A stretch of DNA of 56,803 bases, taken from assembly GCA_012034055.1 (NCBI GenBank), contig JAAUSG010000010.1:1-56803 (forward strand), given 5' to 3'. Below the pieces are notes generated by a model, which saw only the letters and a program-made list of their open reading frames with translations, had not been told where the DNA came from and ran no database searches. A program made the position numbers and the translations under genes. Numbering within the stretch: the first letter of the stretch is position 1; each line of letters begins with the position of its first letter. Shown piece after piece: positions 16,338 through 23,964 of the stretch. Source of the stretch: Leptolyngbyaceae cyanobacterium RU_5_1 (GTDB lineage: Bacteria > Cyanobacteriota > Cyanobacteriia > Leptolyngbyales > Leptolyngbyaceae).

Positions 16338-17726
16338 CTAAGGAGGACCACCCGGTGGAGGCCCGCCCACCGGGGGTAAGCCTGGAAAACTACGCATGGT
16401 GGATTGGGGGCGATCGCCCGCTGGAAAACTGAGCAGCACCTGCTCATTGCCCTGCAAACCAGATTTCACTTCCGTGTGTCTGCCCACCGTTACCCCCGTG
16501 GTAATCGGTGTGAACATCGGTCGGTTGTCGGTTCCGGCAACGAAAACACCCGTGATAGTGTTTTGACAAACCACAGCGGCTGTGGGGACTGCGATCGCAT
16601 TCTTCACCTGACCCACATCGAACACGACCGATACGTTCATGCCAGAACGCAGCCGCTTTCCTGGATCCGCGATCGCCATCTTCACTTCAAAACTGGTCAC
16701 GTTTTGCTCCACGGTTGCTTGAGCCGCAATCTGGGTGACCCGCCCCGCAAAGGTTTTTCCGGGAAAAGCGTCGGCTTTAATCGTGACGGTTTGACCCAGA
16801 CGAATCTTGTCGATAGTGTTTTCAGCAACATTGGCCACCACCTGGTTCGTGGACGCCAGCGCCAGAATTGACGATGAAGTAGCGGAGGAAACAGAACTGC
16901 CAGCCGTTGTTGGCGCAACAAATGCCCCCGGATCTGCATACTTTTTGGTGACCACGCCGTTAAATGGAGCACGAATAATCGTGTCATTGAGCTGGGTTTG
17001 AATGGACTGCAGCGAACCTCTGGCCGACTCTACCTGAGCACGAGCCTGGTCAATGTCTTCCTGGCGAGAACCCTTTTGAGCCAGTGCCAACGCCTGCTGG
17101 ACTTCCATCACCTGCGCCTCAGCCGTGTTTCGCTCTGTCTTGTACTGATTCAGGCTTTGCAGAGAAATAGCTCCGGCAATGGCGAGTGCCTGATAGCGAC
17201 GCAGGGTATCTTCAGCCTGCTGCAAACTGGCTTGAGCACTGTTCAACCGGGCCTGGGACTGAGCAATGTCCTCTGGGCGATTGCCTGCCAGGAGTTTCTG
17301 CCAACTGGCTTCAGCGGATGCCAGTTGGGCCCTGGATTGCGTGAGCTGTCCCTGCAGATTGGAGTCGTCCATGTATGCCAGAATTTGCCCTGCCTGGACG
17401 GCATCTCCTTCCTTCACCAGCAGGGTCTTCAGAACCCCAGTATTTTTGGGGCTGACATTGATGGAACGCTCAGGCTTAACGGTTCCATTGGCAGAAACGG
17501 TGATGGATAAGCTGCGTCGTTCAACAGGAAGCGTAATCACTCTGCTATTGGTAATTTGTTGAGCCATCACGAATTGACGATACACCACGTAACCCCCGGC
17601 TCCTAACAGGGAAAGGATGAACAGCGCGATCGCCCCTCGCACAATTCCTTTCCGCAATCCCTTTGCAGTTGGATAGGACGGCTCAATGGCACTCACTGAA
17701 TTTACTGATAGTTGGTTGTTGGTCAT
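16338..17726 (-). CDS. MacA/HlyD-type periplasmic adaptor protein
   Basis: 462 residues. One N-terminal membrane anchor (about 27-50, GIVRGAIALFILSLLGAGGY). Then come a barrel-sandwich half (KNTGVLKTLLVKEGDAVQAG), a long alpha-hairpin of Gln/Ala-rich helices (about 120-245), the second half motif IIRAPFNGVV, beta-barrel and membrane-proximal domains, and a Pro/Gly tail (PPVGGPPPGGPP). The length and order fit MacA-type adaptors. It is the first transporter gene, 145 bp ahead of the permease. The codons at the start overlap a GGTCATT tandem repeat, so the true start could lie slightly downstream. Confidence 0.9.
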   Translation of the reverse strand: MTNNQLSVNSVSAIEPSYPTAKGLRKGIVRGAIALFILSLLGAGGYVVYRQFVMAQQITNSRVITLPVERRSLSITVSANGTVKPERSINVSPKNTGVLKTLLVKEGDAVQAGQILAYMDDSNLQGQLTQSRAQLASAEASWQKLLAGNRPEDIAQSQARLNSAQASLQQAEDTLRRYQALAIAGAISLQSLNQYKTERNTAEAQVMEVQQALALAQKGSRQEDIDQARAQVESARGSLQSIQTQLNDTIIRAPFNGVVTKKYADPGAFVAPTTAGSSVSSATSSSILALASTNQVVANVAENTIDKIRLGQTVTIKADAFPGKTFAGRVTQIAAQATVEQNVTSFEVKMAIADPGKRLRSGMNVSVVFDVGQVKNAIAVPTAAVVCQNTITGVFVAGTDNRPMFTPITTGVTVGRHTEVKSGLQGNEQVLLSFPAGDRPQSTMRSFPGLPPVGGPPPGGPP

Positions 17727-17743
17727 TGGTCATTGGTCATTCG

Positions 17744-18037
17744 TTATCGGTTGTTTCTGCTGCCTACCTTTTTTGCTTCCTCATCTCGCGCGCGTAAAGC
17801 CCTTTCAGCATCAGTTCTGTCGTGCTTGATGGGGAGACGACGAACGATACTCAGGGATGGAAACTGTAGCCTCACCCTCTGGCAATTCATGACTAACAGA
17901 ATTAGCGCGATCGCCACAATCCAGAACTCGGCTGATCCCCCCATCACTTCTGTCGTAACCACCTCACCGTCGGCAAATAGAGTCTGACGGTTTGGAGCTG
18001 TAGCGATGAGCGAACCTGGTAGATGCTTCAGATTCAT
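17744..18037 (-). CDS. Small hypothetical protein with one membrane span
   Basis: 97 residues with AGGAAA six to eight bases ahead of the ATG. A single span at about 37-52 (FWIVAIALILLVMNC) is followed by a basic, Arg-rich tail (about 53-97), so the tail should be cytoplasmic. No family is recognised. It lies between the Spy-like gene and the MacA-like gene on the same strand, so it may be a small accessory of that exporter. Confidence 0.55.
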   Translation of the reverse strand: MNLKHLPGSLIATAPNRQTLFADGEVVTTEVMGGSAEFWIVAIALILLVMNCQRVRLQFPSLSIVRRLPIKHDRTDAERALRARDEEAKKVGSRNNR

Positions 18038-18148
18038 GATTTCCTTTACTAGTAAAGGGGTAGGGAGCCGATTCCGAGGTATTTTCTGACTCCCCTATAC
18101 CCCCTGGCGTCCACTCACGCCAACTTTACAACGCGATCGAGACAAAAC

Positions 18149-18655
18149 TTAACGAGGCATGGGTCTCTGGCGCAGCTTCTCGCGCTGTTCAGCGGTCAGA
18201 ATGTTGGAAATTTGCTCTCGCTCTGACTGAACCAAGTTTTGTATTTTCTGTTCTTGCTCGTCCGAAAGGTTAAGGGCTGTCATTCCAGGCGGCCCTTGCA
18301 TTCCGGCTCCGGGAGGCGGCCCTTGCATTCCAGCGTCAGGGGGAGGGCCTTGCATTCCAGGTGAGGGAGGCTTGCGGTTCTGCATGGCAGTTCTGAGTTG
18401 AGCCTTCTGTTCAGCAGTCAAAATTTTCTCGATTTCGGTGCGAGTTTTCTTGCGAATTTCAGAAATTTTGGAGCGCTGTTCTGCAGTCAGGTTCAAGTCT
18501 GCAAAGGGGGAAGGGCCACGGGGTGGACGGTCTTGAGTTTGTGAAATTGGACCATCAACGATCTGGATGGTGGATGGACTTTGGGCTTGACAGGCATTGG
18601 ACGCAAGGGCGATCGCGGCGATCGCGGCGATCGTTGAGACAGAGAGGTATTTCAT
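18149..18655 (-). CDS. Spy/CpxP-like periplasmic protein with LTxxQ motifs
   Basis: 168 residues with a cleavable signal peptide (about 1-24, ending ACQAQ). It carries LTAEQRSKI, LTAEQKAQL and LTAEQREKL, the LTxxQ motif of the Spy/CpxP family, in two helical blocks. These are separated by a linker with three near-identical GMQGPPPGA/GMQGPPPDA units. Spy and CpxP are ATP-independent periplasmic chaperones or stress sensors. It is the first gene of the colinear block leading to the MacAB-like exporter, the subtilisin and the two-component system. Its leader contains two inverted repeats. Confidence 0.8.
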   Translation of the reverse strand: MKYLSVSTIAAIAAIALASNACQAQSPSTIQIVDGPISQTQDRPPRGPSPFADLNLTAEQRSKISEIRKKTRTEIEKILTAEQKAQLRTAMQNRKPPSPGMQGPPPDAGMQGPPPGAGMQGPPGMTALNLSDEQEQKIQNLVQSEREQISNILTAEQREKLRQRPMPR

Positions 18656-18681
18656 TCAAAGACTCCCAATAAGATTTTGGA

Positions 18682-18728
18682 AAATTGACCTTTTCAACTA
18701 AAAACCTGGTGTTTGAAAAGGTCAATTT
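18682..18728. promoter_or_regulatory. Perfect 16-bp inverted repeat in the spy-like leader
   Basis: AAATTGACCTTTTCAA (18682-18697), a 15-base loop and TTGAAAAGGTCAATTT (18713-18728), lying 27-73 bp upstream of the Spy-like start codon. Such a long perfect arm suggests an operator for a dimeric regulator or a stable leader hairpin. No poly-T tract follows on either strand. Confidence 0.6.
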
Positions 18729-18813
18729 GAGATGTGAGTTTGCATCTTCAACACCCTGATCGTAGGAATCCAGCCATCTAGATGCATGGATCAAACGTTC
18801 ACATTCGTCTAGA

Positions 18814-18845
18814 ACTAAAGTCCAATACCAGGTGTGTACTTTAGT
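18814..18845. promoter_or_regulatory. 8-bp inverted repeat upstream of the spy-like gene
   Basis: ACTAAAGT (18814-18821) and ACTTTAGT (18838-18845) with a 16-base centre, about 160-190 bp before the Spy-like start and just beyond the end of the 84-residue gene. It could be an operator or a weak hairpin; there is no strong terminator U-run. Confidence 0.35.
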
Positions 18846-18900
18846 CGCATTCAGCTCCTTAAAACACCGAAAGAAATCTGCTGAATGGATTCGATTTAAC

Positions 18901-19155
18901 TCAATCTGCCAGAATATATCGGGTTAGAATGCTCATCACTTCGCCTGGATTTGGACCGGGCAGCAGAGGACTCCACTCTCTGACTTCAGCAAAGCGGAGC
19001 CGATGCAAGGTCTGAATTGTGCCAGTCACCCCTCTACGAGAGCCAATAATCAACACTCGCAACGATTCGCGATCGGGAAGACGTTGCTCAGATGGAGTAT
19101 CAATAGGTCCAGGTGAAGGGGTTTCGCTAGCGAACATAAGAAAATTTTTTGACAT
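18901..19155 (-). CDS. Conserved small cyanobacterial protein, 84 residues
   Basis: 84 residues with GAGGTG upstream of the ATG. The conserved core is VLIIGSRRGVTGTIQTLHRL followed by FAEVREWSPLLPGPNPGE and VMSILTRYI. I recall very similar small proteins across many cyanobacteria, sometimes mis-named as peptide transporter components, with no known role. It has no membrane span. The Gly/Arg-rich GSRRG loop might bind nucleotide or RNA, but that is speculation. Confidence 0.75.
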   Translation of the reverse strand: MSKNFLMFASETPSPGPIDTPSEQRLPDRESLRVLIIGSRRGVTGTIQTLHRLRFAEVREWSPLLPGPNPGEVMSILTRYILAD

Positions 19156-19220
19156 TTAAGCACCTCTAAACGGTTTGAACGGATGGGTAAGAAAGTTAGG
19201 CGCAGTTAAACAAGCAACTT

Positions 19221-19247
19221 GTCAGGGGTCAGGGGTCAGGGGTCAGG
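19221..19247. repeat. Heptamer tandem repeat (GTCAGGG)
   Basis: Four tandem copies of GTCAGGG upstream of the 84-residue gene. It belongs to the short tandem repeat class seen throughout the spacers here. Confidence 0.7.
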
Positions 19248-19318
19248 AAATTTTTCTGGAACCTAATCCCTTGGACTCTTGAATCCCTCTGAACAGTTGC
19301 GTTTAATTGGCGTTCGAC

Positions 19319-19356
19319 GTGATTGCAAGTGATTGCAAGTGATTGCAAGTGATTGA
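19319..19356. repeat. 10-bp tandem repeat (GTGATTGCAA)
   Basis: Nearly four tandem copies of GTGATTGCAA, the last one decayed (GTGATTGACA), in the spacer between the XRE gene and the 84-residue gene. It is non-coding. Confidence 0.75.
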
Positions 19357-19505
19357 CAATGGGCTAGCGCTAGCTGAGCCGCGATCGCTTCTATGACAGA
19401 ATACACGGTAGCGGATTAAAGTGTCAATCTTTTTTTGAATAGCCTGAAAAGTAGCTGACAACAACGATTTCCAATCTAAAATCACCAATCTAAAATCCAA
19501 AATCG

Positions 19506-20108
19506 CTATCCGCTTTCCTCATACTTAAACTCCGTTTTCTCTGCCACCAGGGTCAGGTGTTTGGATGAGGCACGGGTTGGAGTATAGACACCTTTTTCCC
19601 ACTCGCTGATGGTTTGCTGACGAACCCCTAACTCTTTCGCCAACTCTGCTTGAGTGAACCCCATATGTAACCGCAACGCTTTGACCAGTTCGCTGGTCCA
19701 CTGGACGGTATCATCAATGCGCTGCACCTTGTAAATCTCTGGAGGTTTCTGAAAGGTGATCCGTTCTGCCTCCAGATTCAATTCTTCAACCAGGTAGCCA
19801 GCATTCATCCAAGCCGTTGCCTGCAATGCCCCCTTACTCCGGTTGCTCCACCAGGCACGTTGGCTCCGAGCAGAACCTGGCAGAGAGGTTCCCATCAAGG
19901 CTTCAATTTCTGCGAAAGTGAGCGTCACGTGTTGGCGATCGCTCCGCCGCAGAAATTCTTGCAATGCTTGATACTTACTTCCGCCCTTCATAGACATCTT
20001 ACACGGTAGCGACCCTGATTCCGCAATCACCACTTGCGCGATCGCCTCATTACAATAATCGGGTAGCAACTTCCCAATGTCCAACCCATGCACTAGCTCA
20101 CTCTCCAT
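19506..20108 (-). CDS. XRE-family DNA-binding protein with N-terminal accessory domain
   Basis: 200 residues from the ATG at 20108; ATGs at 19997 and 19991 are also possible and would start directly at the folded domain (MKGGSKYQALQEFL). Residues about 40-115 form a domain with LTFAEIEALMG, SARSQRAWWSN and GWL/GYLVEELN-type features, like the DUF7662 family. A C-terminal helix-turn-helix spans about 145-190 (LRLHMGFTQAELAKELGVRQ, ISEWEKGVYTP). It is likely a transcription regulator. The target is unknown; the divergent deoC gene and the gene downstream are candidates. Confidence 0.75.
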   Translation of the reverse strand: MESELVHGLDIGKLLPDYCNEAIAQVVIAESGSLPCKMSMKGGSKYQALQEFLRRSDRQHVTLTFAEIEALMGTSLPGSARSQRAWWSNRSKGALQATAWMNAGYLVEELNLEAERITFQKPPEIYKVQRIDDTVQWTSELVKALRLHMGFTQAELAKELGVRQQTISEWEKGVYTPTRASSKHLTLVAEKTEFKYEESG

Positions 20109-20232
20109 GCTGTCTAATACTAAGTAAGGTCATTGGCCACAGGTCACTTGTTCTTTACGAATGACGTACGAATGACGAATGACGACGACGCTCCCAGCAT
20201 ATCCAGTTCAATTTTGGCGAACGACTTAAGTT

Positions 20233-20923
20233 ATGGCTTCAATCTCCGATTCAGAAATTGATATTGCCCCCTTCATCGATCATGCTCTGCTGGTTCCCAC
20301 TGCCACTCCAGAGCAGGTTGAGCAGTGGTGTGAAGAGGCAGACCGATTCGGGTTTGCGGCCGTGTGTTTGCATCCAGTTCATGTTCGCCAAGCAGCAAAC
20401 CTGCTGCACGGCAAACGCCCCAAGGTCGGCACCGTGATTGGCTTTCCGCATGGGGCAACCACGTCCGCTGTCAAGCTCTATGAAGCCCAGGAAGCTGTGG
20501 AGAACGGGGCAACTGAATTAGATGTCGTGATCAATATTGGCTGGCTGAAAGCCGGAATGACCAACGAGTTGCATCGGGAGTTGGCAGAAATTCGCGATGC
20601 AACTGATCAGACCCTCAAAGCCATTTTGGAAGTCGCACTCCTGACGGACGCCGAGAAAAAGTTGGCGGCTGAAATCTGCATGGATGCCGGAGCTGCTTTT
20701 CTCAAAACCAGCACTGGACTGTATGCAGGCGCTACCGTCTCAGATGTTCGATTGCTGAAAGAAATTGCCAGCGATCGCGTTGGAATTAAAGCATACGGGT
20801 GGAATTCGCACAGTAGAACAAGCGCTAGAGTTAATCATTGCCGGTGCAACCCGGCTTGGCACCTCGCGTGGCCCCGACCTGGTTCGTCAGCGCGATAGGC
20901 TAAAGGAGGGGTTAGGGGACTAG
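20233..20923 (+). pseudogene. deoC: Deoxyribose-phosphate aldolase, frameshifted near the 3' end
   Basis: DeoC cleaves 2-deoxyribose 5-phosphate to glyceraldehyde 3-phosphate and acetaldehyde in deoxynucleoside breakdown. The Schiff-base lysine is K158 in FLKTSTG, and VVINIGWLK and EVALLTD are intact. After GIKA (about residue 188) the frame breaks: as read it ends at 20898. The other frame gives [20 protein letters not shown] and [13 protein letters not shown] up to the TAG at 20921. One surplus base in GCATACGGGT (20791-20800) explains it, since removing the A restores KASGGIR. An intact enzyme plus a read error, or a fresh mutation, are both possible. Confidence 0.9.
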
Positions 20924-20946
20924 GACATCCTAGCCCCCTAACCCCT
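20907..20946. terminator. 40-nt near-perfect inverted repeat after deoC
   Basis: AGGGGTTAGGGG-A-CTAGGA pairs with TCCTAG-C-CCCCTAACCCCT around a two-base centre, with one mismatch. It sits over the restored deoC stop codon (20921-20923) and ends 23 bp before recO. There is no T-tract, so intrinsic termination is uncertain. Further CCCTAACC units continue to 20966. Confidence 0.5.
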
Positions 20947-20969
20947 GATCCCTAACCCCTAACCCCTGT

Positions 20970-21968
20970 ATGAGCCGTACCTACAAAGCCACTGGAATCA
21001 ATCTCAAAAGTATGCCGCTGGGAGAGGCAGATCGGTTGCTCACGATTCTGACGCGGGAGTATGGATTGGTGAAGGCAGTGGCGATGGGGTCTCGCAAGCA
21101 CAATTCCAAACTCGGCGGGCGGAGTGGCCTGTTTGTCGTCAATGAGCTGCTGATTGCGAAGGGGCGATCGCTGGACAAAATCACTCAGGCAGAAACGGTG
21201 GAATCCTATCCAGGCTTGGGACAGGATCTCAAGAAGCTGACCGCTAGCCAATATATAGCGGAGCTGTGTCTTTGTCAGGCGTTGAGCGATCAACCCCAGG
21301 AAGAGCTGTTTCAGGCATTGAATGGACATTTGAAACGATTGGAGCGATCGTCCACTCCCCTGATTCTGCCCCACCTCACCCACGCCATCTTTCAATTCCT
21401 GATCTTGGAAGGCGTTGCCCCCCAGGTCGATCGCTGCTGTGTCACCCGGCAACCACTCATTCCTGAATTCGACGATCCAAACTGGCGGGTAGGCTTCAGC
21501 GTCCCAGCGGGAGGAGCGGTAACCCTGGAGGCACTGAGACAATTGCAGCAGAAATCTCAGCCCTCTAAACGACTGCCAGCCGTATCCGAGCAGTCAACCG
21601 AGGCAACTCGCCAGGCAATCTCCCAGATTCAGGATGGAGTGGCTGAAACAGAGACGAGTGATTACACCGGCAGCAGTCCGATGAGACGGTCTGCCCAATT
21701 AAATCGGTTGTTAACGGCAGCAGAATTGACGCTGTTGCAGGCGGTGGCGCAAGCCTGTTCGTCAGAACGTATGGCGGTGGCGGATCATCCCCAGGTAGAC
21801 TTCCCGTCTCAGGGATCCCTTCATTTTCTTCAGCTTCCCACATCAGTAGACGAATGGCTTGCGATCGAACGCATCTTGCGCCCATATGCGCAGTATCATT
21901 TTGATCGACCGATTCGTTCAGCTGCCTTAATGGATGCTTGCTTTCTGAGTTCGTCCGCTCCTCCTTAG
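20970..21968 (+). CDS. recO: DNA repair protein RecO
   Basis: 332 residues, somewhat longer than the 240-290 usual for RecO. The N-terminal OB-fold begins SRTYKATGINLKSMPLGEAD and continues LLTILTREYGLVKAVAMGSR. The helical domain includes YIAELCLCQAL. The region expected to bind zinc shows RCCVTRQP and FSVPAGGAVT, with only part of the four-Cys set. An insert of about 65 residues (roughly 190-255) rich in Gln/Ser/Glu precedes the last helices. RecO loads RecA on SSB-coated DNA with RecR in gap repair. It lies downstream of deoC and upstream of an MFS gene. Confidence 0.88.
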   Translation: MSRTYKATGINLKSMPLGEADRLLTILTREYGLVKAVAMGSRKHNSKLGGRSGLFVVNELLIAKGRSLDKITQAETVESYPGLGQDLKKLTASQYIAELCLCQALSDQPQEELFQALNGHLKRLERSSTPLILPHLTHAIFQFLILEGVAPQVDRCCVTRQPLIPEFDDPNWRVGFSVPAGGAVTLEALRQLQQKSQPSKRLPAVSEQSTEATRQAISQIQDGVAETETSDYTGSSPMRRSAQLNRLLTAAELTLLQAVAQACSSERMAVADHPQVDFPSQGSLHFLQLPTSVDEWLAIERILRPYAQYHFDRPIRSAALMDACFLSSSAPP

Positions 21969-22085
21969 ACACTCTGTCAGGGGCGTTTTGACCGATTGAC
22001 ACTCCTCAAAACGTCTCCGAAAGGGTTTGGTGAAATTGATGAACTGCATCAATTTCGCGTTGATACCCCACTATCCGTCAGAGCC

Positions 22086-23810
22086 ATGATGCAATTGCCA
22101 AAACCCAATTTAGACGCGATGCTGATGTCGTCTATAGATGATCTAGACTCGGTTGGCAATGGCAGAAAACTGTCTAAGGATATTCCCAGTGCGGATTCCA
22201 ACCTTCACCAAACTTTGTTAAGATCTATTGCAGACAAAATGACCGAGGACGGCTGGTCTGAAGAGCCGATCCGGTCGCCGGATAGCCTGAATGATCAGGA
22301 CAAGGAGAATTCCTCGCCTATGTTCCGCTCTGAAGAGGAATCATTTGAAATGACTGAAGGGTCGCCAGACCTTGATCTGGCGGCTTCATCACTTCATACT
22401 CAAACTCCCCTGACCTCTGGGTCAACGAATGGCTCTAAATCCCTCCTTCCCGACTCCCCGCAGAATGGTGGAAATGGGTTTGAGCCGGAACGGGGGTTTT
22501 TGCCAGTCTTGAAGAATCGCAATTTTTTGACTCTTTGGAGTGGGCAGGTCTTCTCGCAATTGGCCGACAAGGTTTATTTAGTGCTGATGATTGCGCTGAT
22601 TGCCAATCGCTTTCAAGCGGAAGGTCAGACCATCAGCGGCTGGGTGTCGTCGATCATGATTGCCTTCACGATCCCGGCTATTTTGTTCGGCTCGATCGCG
22701 GGTGTTTATGTCGATCGCTGGTCTAAGAAAGCCGTCCTGGTGCTCACCAACTTGCTCCGGGGCGGGTTGGTCTTTGCCCTGCCCCTCCTGTTTTGGTTGA
22801 CGAAAGGGTGGTCACCCTGGGCAGGCTTACCCGTTGGCTTCTGCATTTTGCTGGGGATCACTTTCCTGGTTTCGACGCTGACCCAGTTTTTCGCTCCGGC
22901 AGAGCAATCGGCAATTCCATTAATCGTTGAGCGTCGTCACCTGCTCTCGGCTAATTCTCTCTACACCACAACGATGATGGCGGCGGTGATCATTGGGTTT
23001 GCGGTCGGGGAACCGCTGCTGGCGATCGCGGATACGATTGCTGCCAGGCTGGGTTGGACGGCGGTTGGACTGGGCAAAGAATTGGTGGTTGGCAGTGGCT
23101 ACCTGATTGCCGGACTGATTCTGCTGCTGCTGAACGCTCACGAAAAGAATCGTGGATTCGCCAACGGCAGCGCGAATGGAGAGGTTGCTGAAACTCCCCC
23201 CCATGTGTTTCAAGATATTCGCGATGGGTTGCGCTATCTCAGCCAGCAGCATCGCGTCCGCAGCGCCATGATCCAGCTTGTCCTGCTGTTCTCGGTTTTT
23301 GCCGCGCTAGCAGTGCTTTCAGTTCGTTTGGCGGAAATTATCCCTGAAATCAAAGCCTCCCAATTTGGCTTTTTGTTAGCGGCAGGTGGGGTTGGGATGG
23401 CGATCGGGGCCACGTTTGTGGGCCAGTTTGGACAGCGGTTTCCCCACTCTCGCCTCAGTCTCTATGGCTCGTTGGGGATGGCAGGGTCACTCTTTGGGCT
23501 GTCGCTGTTCTCGGAACGGTTGCTGCCTGCTCTGGTGTTGATTACGATGCTGGGAGCCTTTTCGGCGATCGTCGGCGTGCCCATGCAAACGGCAATTCAA
23601 GAAGAAACCCCTGAAGAGATGCGGGGTAAGGTTTTTGGACTGCAGAACAATGCCATCAATATCGCACTCAGCTTGCCGCTTGCTTTAGCGGGTGTGGCAG
23701 AAACGTTTTTGGGGCTGAGAGCAGTTTTCCTCGGTCTTGCAGTGCTAATGGTCGCGGGTGGAGTCTTAACCTGGTATATTGCGCGTACAGGTTCAACTAA
23801 GCACAGCTAG
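22086..23810 (+). CDS. MFS transporter with acidic N-terminal extension
   Basis: About 574 residues from ATG 22086; the frame is open from a TTG at 21996 and the exact start is unclear. An acidic, Ser-rich cytoplasmic region of about 140 residues precedes the first span. The membrane part begins at FLPVLKNRNFLTLWSGQVFS and has the MFS loop-2/3 motif GVYVDRWSKKAVLV. About 12 spans follow, ending TWYIARTG. It belongs to the enterobactin-exporter-like MFS_3 group. The cargo is unknown. The extension contains several SPDLDL- and SIDDLDS-like acidic patches and is unusual for this family. Confidence 0.82.
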   Translation: MMQLPKPNLDAMLMSSIDDLDSVGNGRKLSKDIPSADSNLHQTLLRSIADKMTEDGWSEEPIRSPDSLNDQDKENSSPMFRSEEESFEMTEGSPDLDLAASSLHTQTPLTSGSTNGSKSLLPDSPQNGGNGFEPERGFLPVLKNRNFLTLWSGQVFSQLADKVYLVLMIALIANRFQAEGQTISGWVSSIMIAFTIPAILFGSIAGVYVDRWSKKAVLVLTNLLRGGLVFALPLLFWLTKGWSPWAGLPVGFCILLGITFLVSTLTQFFAPAEQSAIPLIVERRHLLSANSLYTTTMMAAVIIGFAVGEPLLAIADTIAARLGWTAVGLGKELVVGSGYLIAGLILLLLNAHEKNRGFANGSANGEVAETPPHVFQDIRDGLRYLSQQHRVRSAMIQLVLLFSVFAALAVLSVRLAEIIPEIKASQFGFLLAAGGVGMAIGATFVGQFGQRFPHSRLSLYGSLGMAGSLFGLSLFSERLLPALVLITMLGAFSAIVGVPMQTAIQEETPEEMRGKVFGLQNNAINIALSLPLALAGVAETFLGLRAVFLGLAVLMVAGGVLTWYIARTGSTKHS

Positions 23811-23844
23811 TCAGAAGGTCTCAGGTTTCAAGTTCCAGGTTTCG

Positions 23845-23877
23845 GGTGTCAGGTTTGAGATCCTCTTTCCTGACACC
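23845..23877. terminator. Hairpin after the MFS gene
   Basis: GGTGTCAGG (23845-23853) and CCTGACACC (23869-23877) form a perfect 9-bp stem 35 bp past the MFS stop. The loop holds TTTGAGATCCTCTTT. No U-run follows, so it may act as a 3' end stabiliser or be part of the CAGGTTTC repeats around it. Confidence 0.4.
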
Positions 23878-23964
23878 TGAATCTGGTACTTGACACTTCA
23901 AGACTCTTAGCAAATAGATGTTTAGATGCCACCCTTTCCCCTATCACTTCTGCAATAACCCTGA

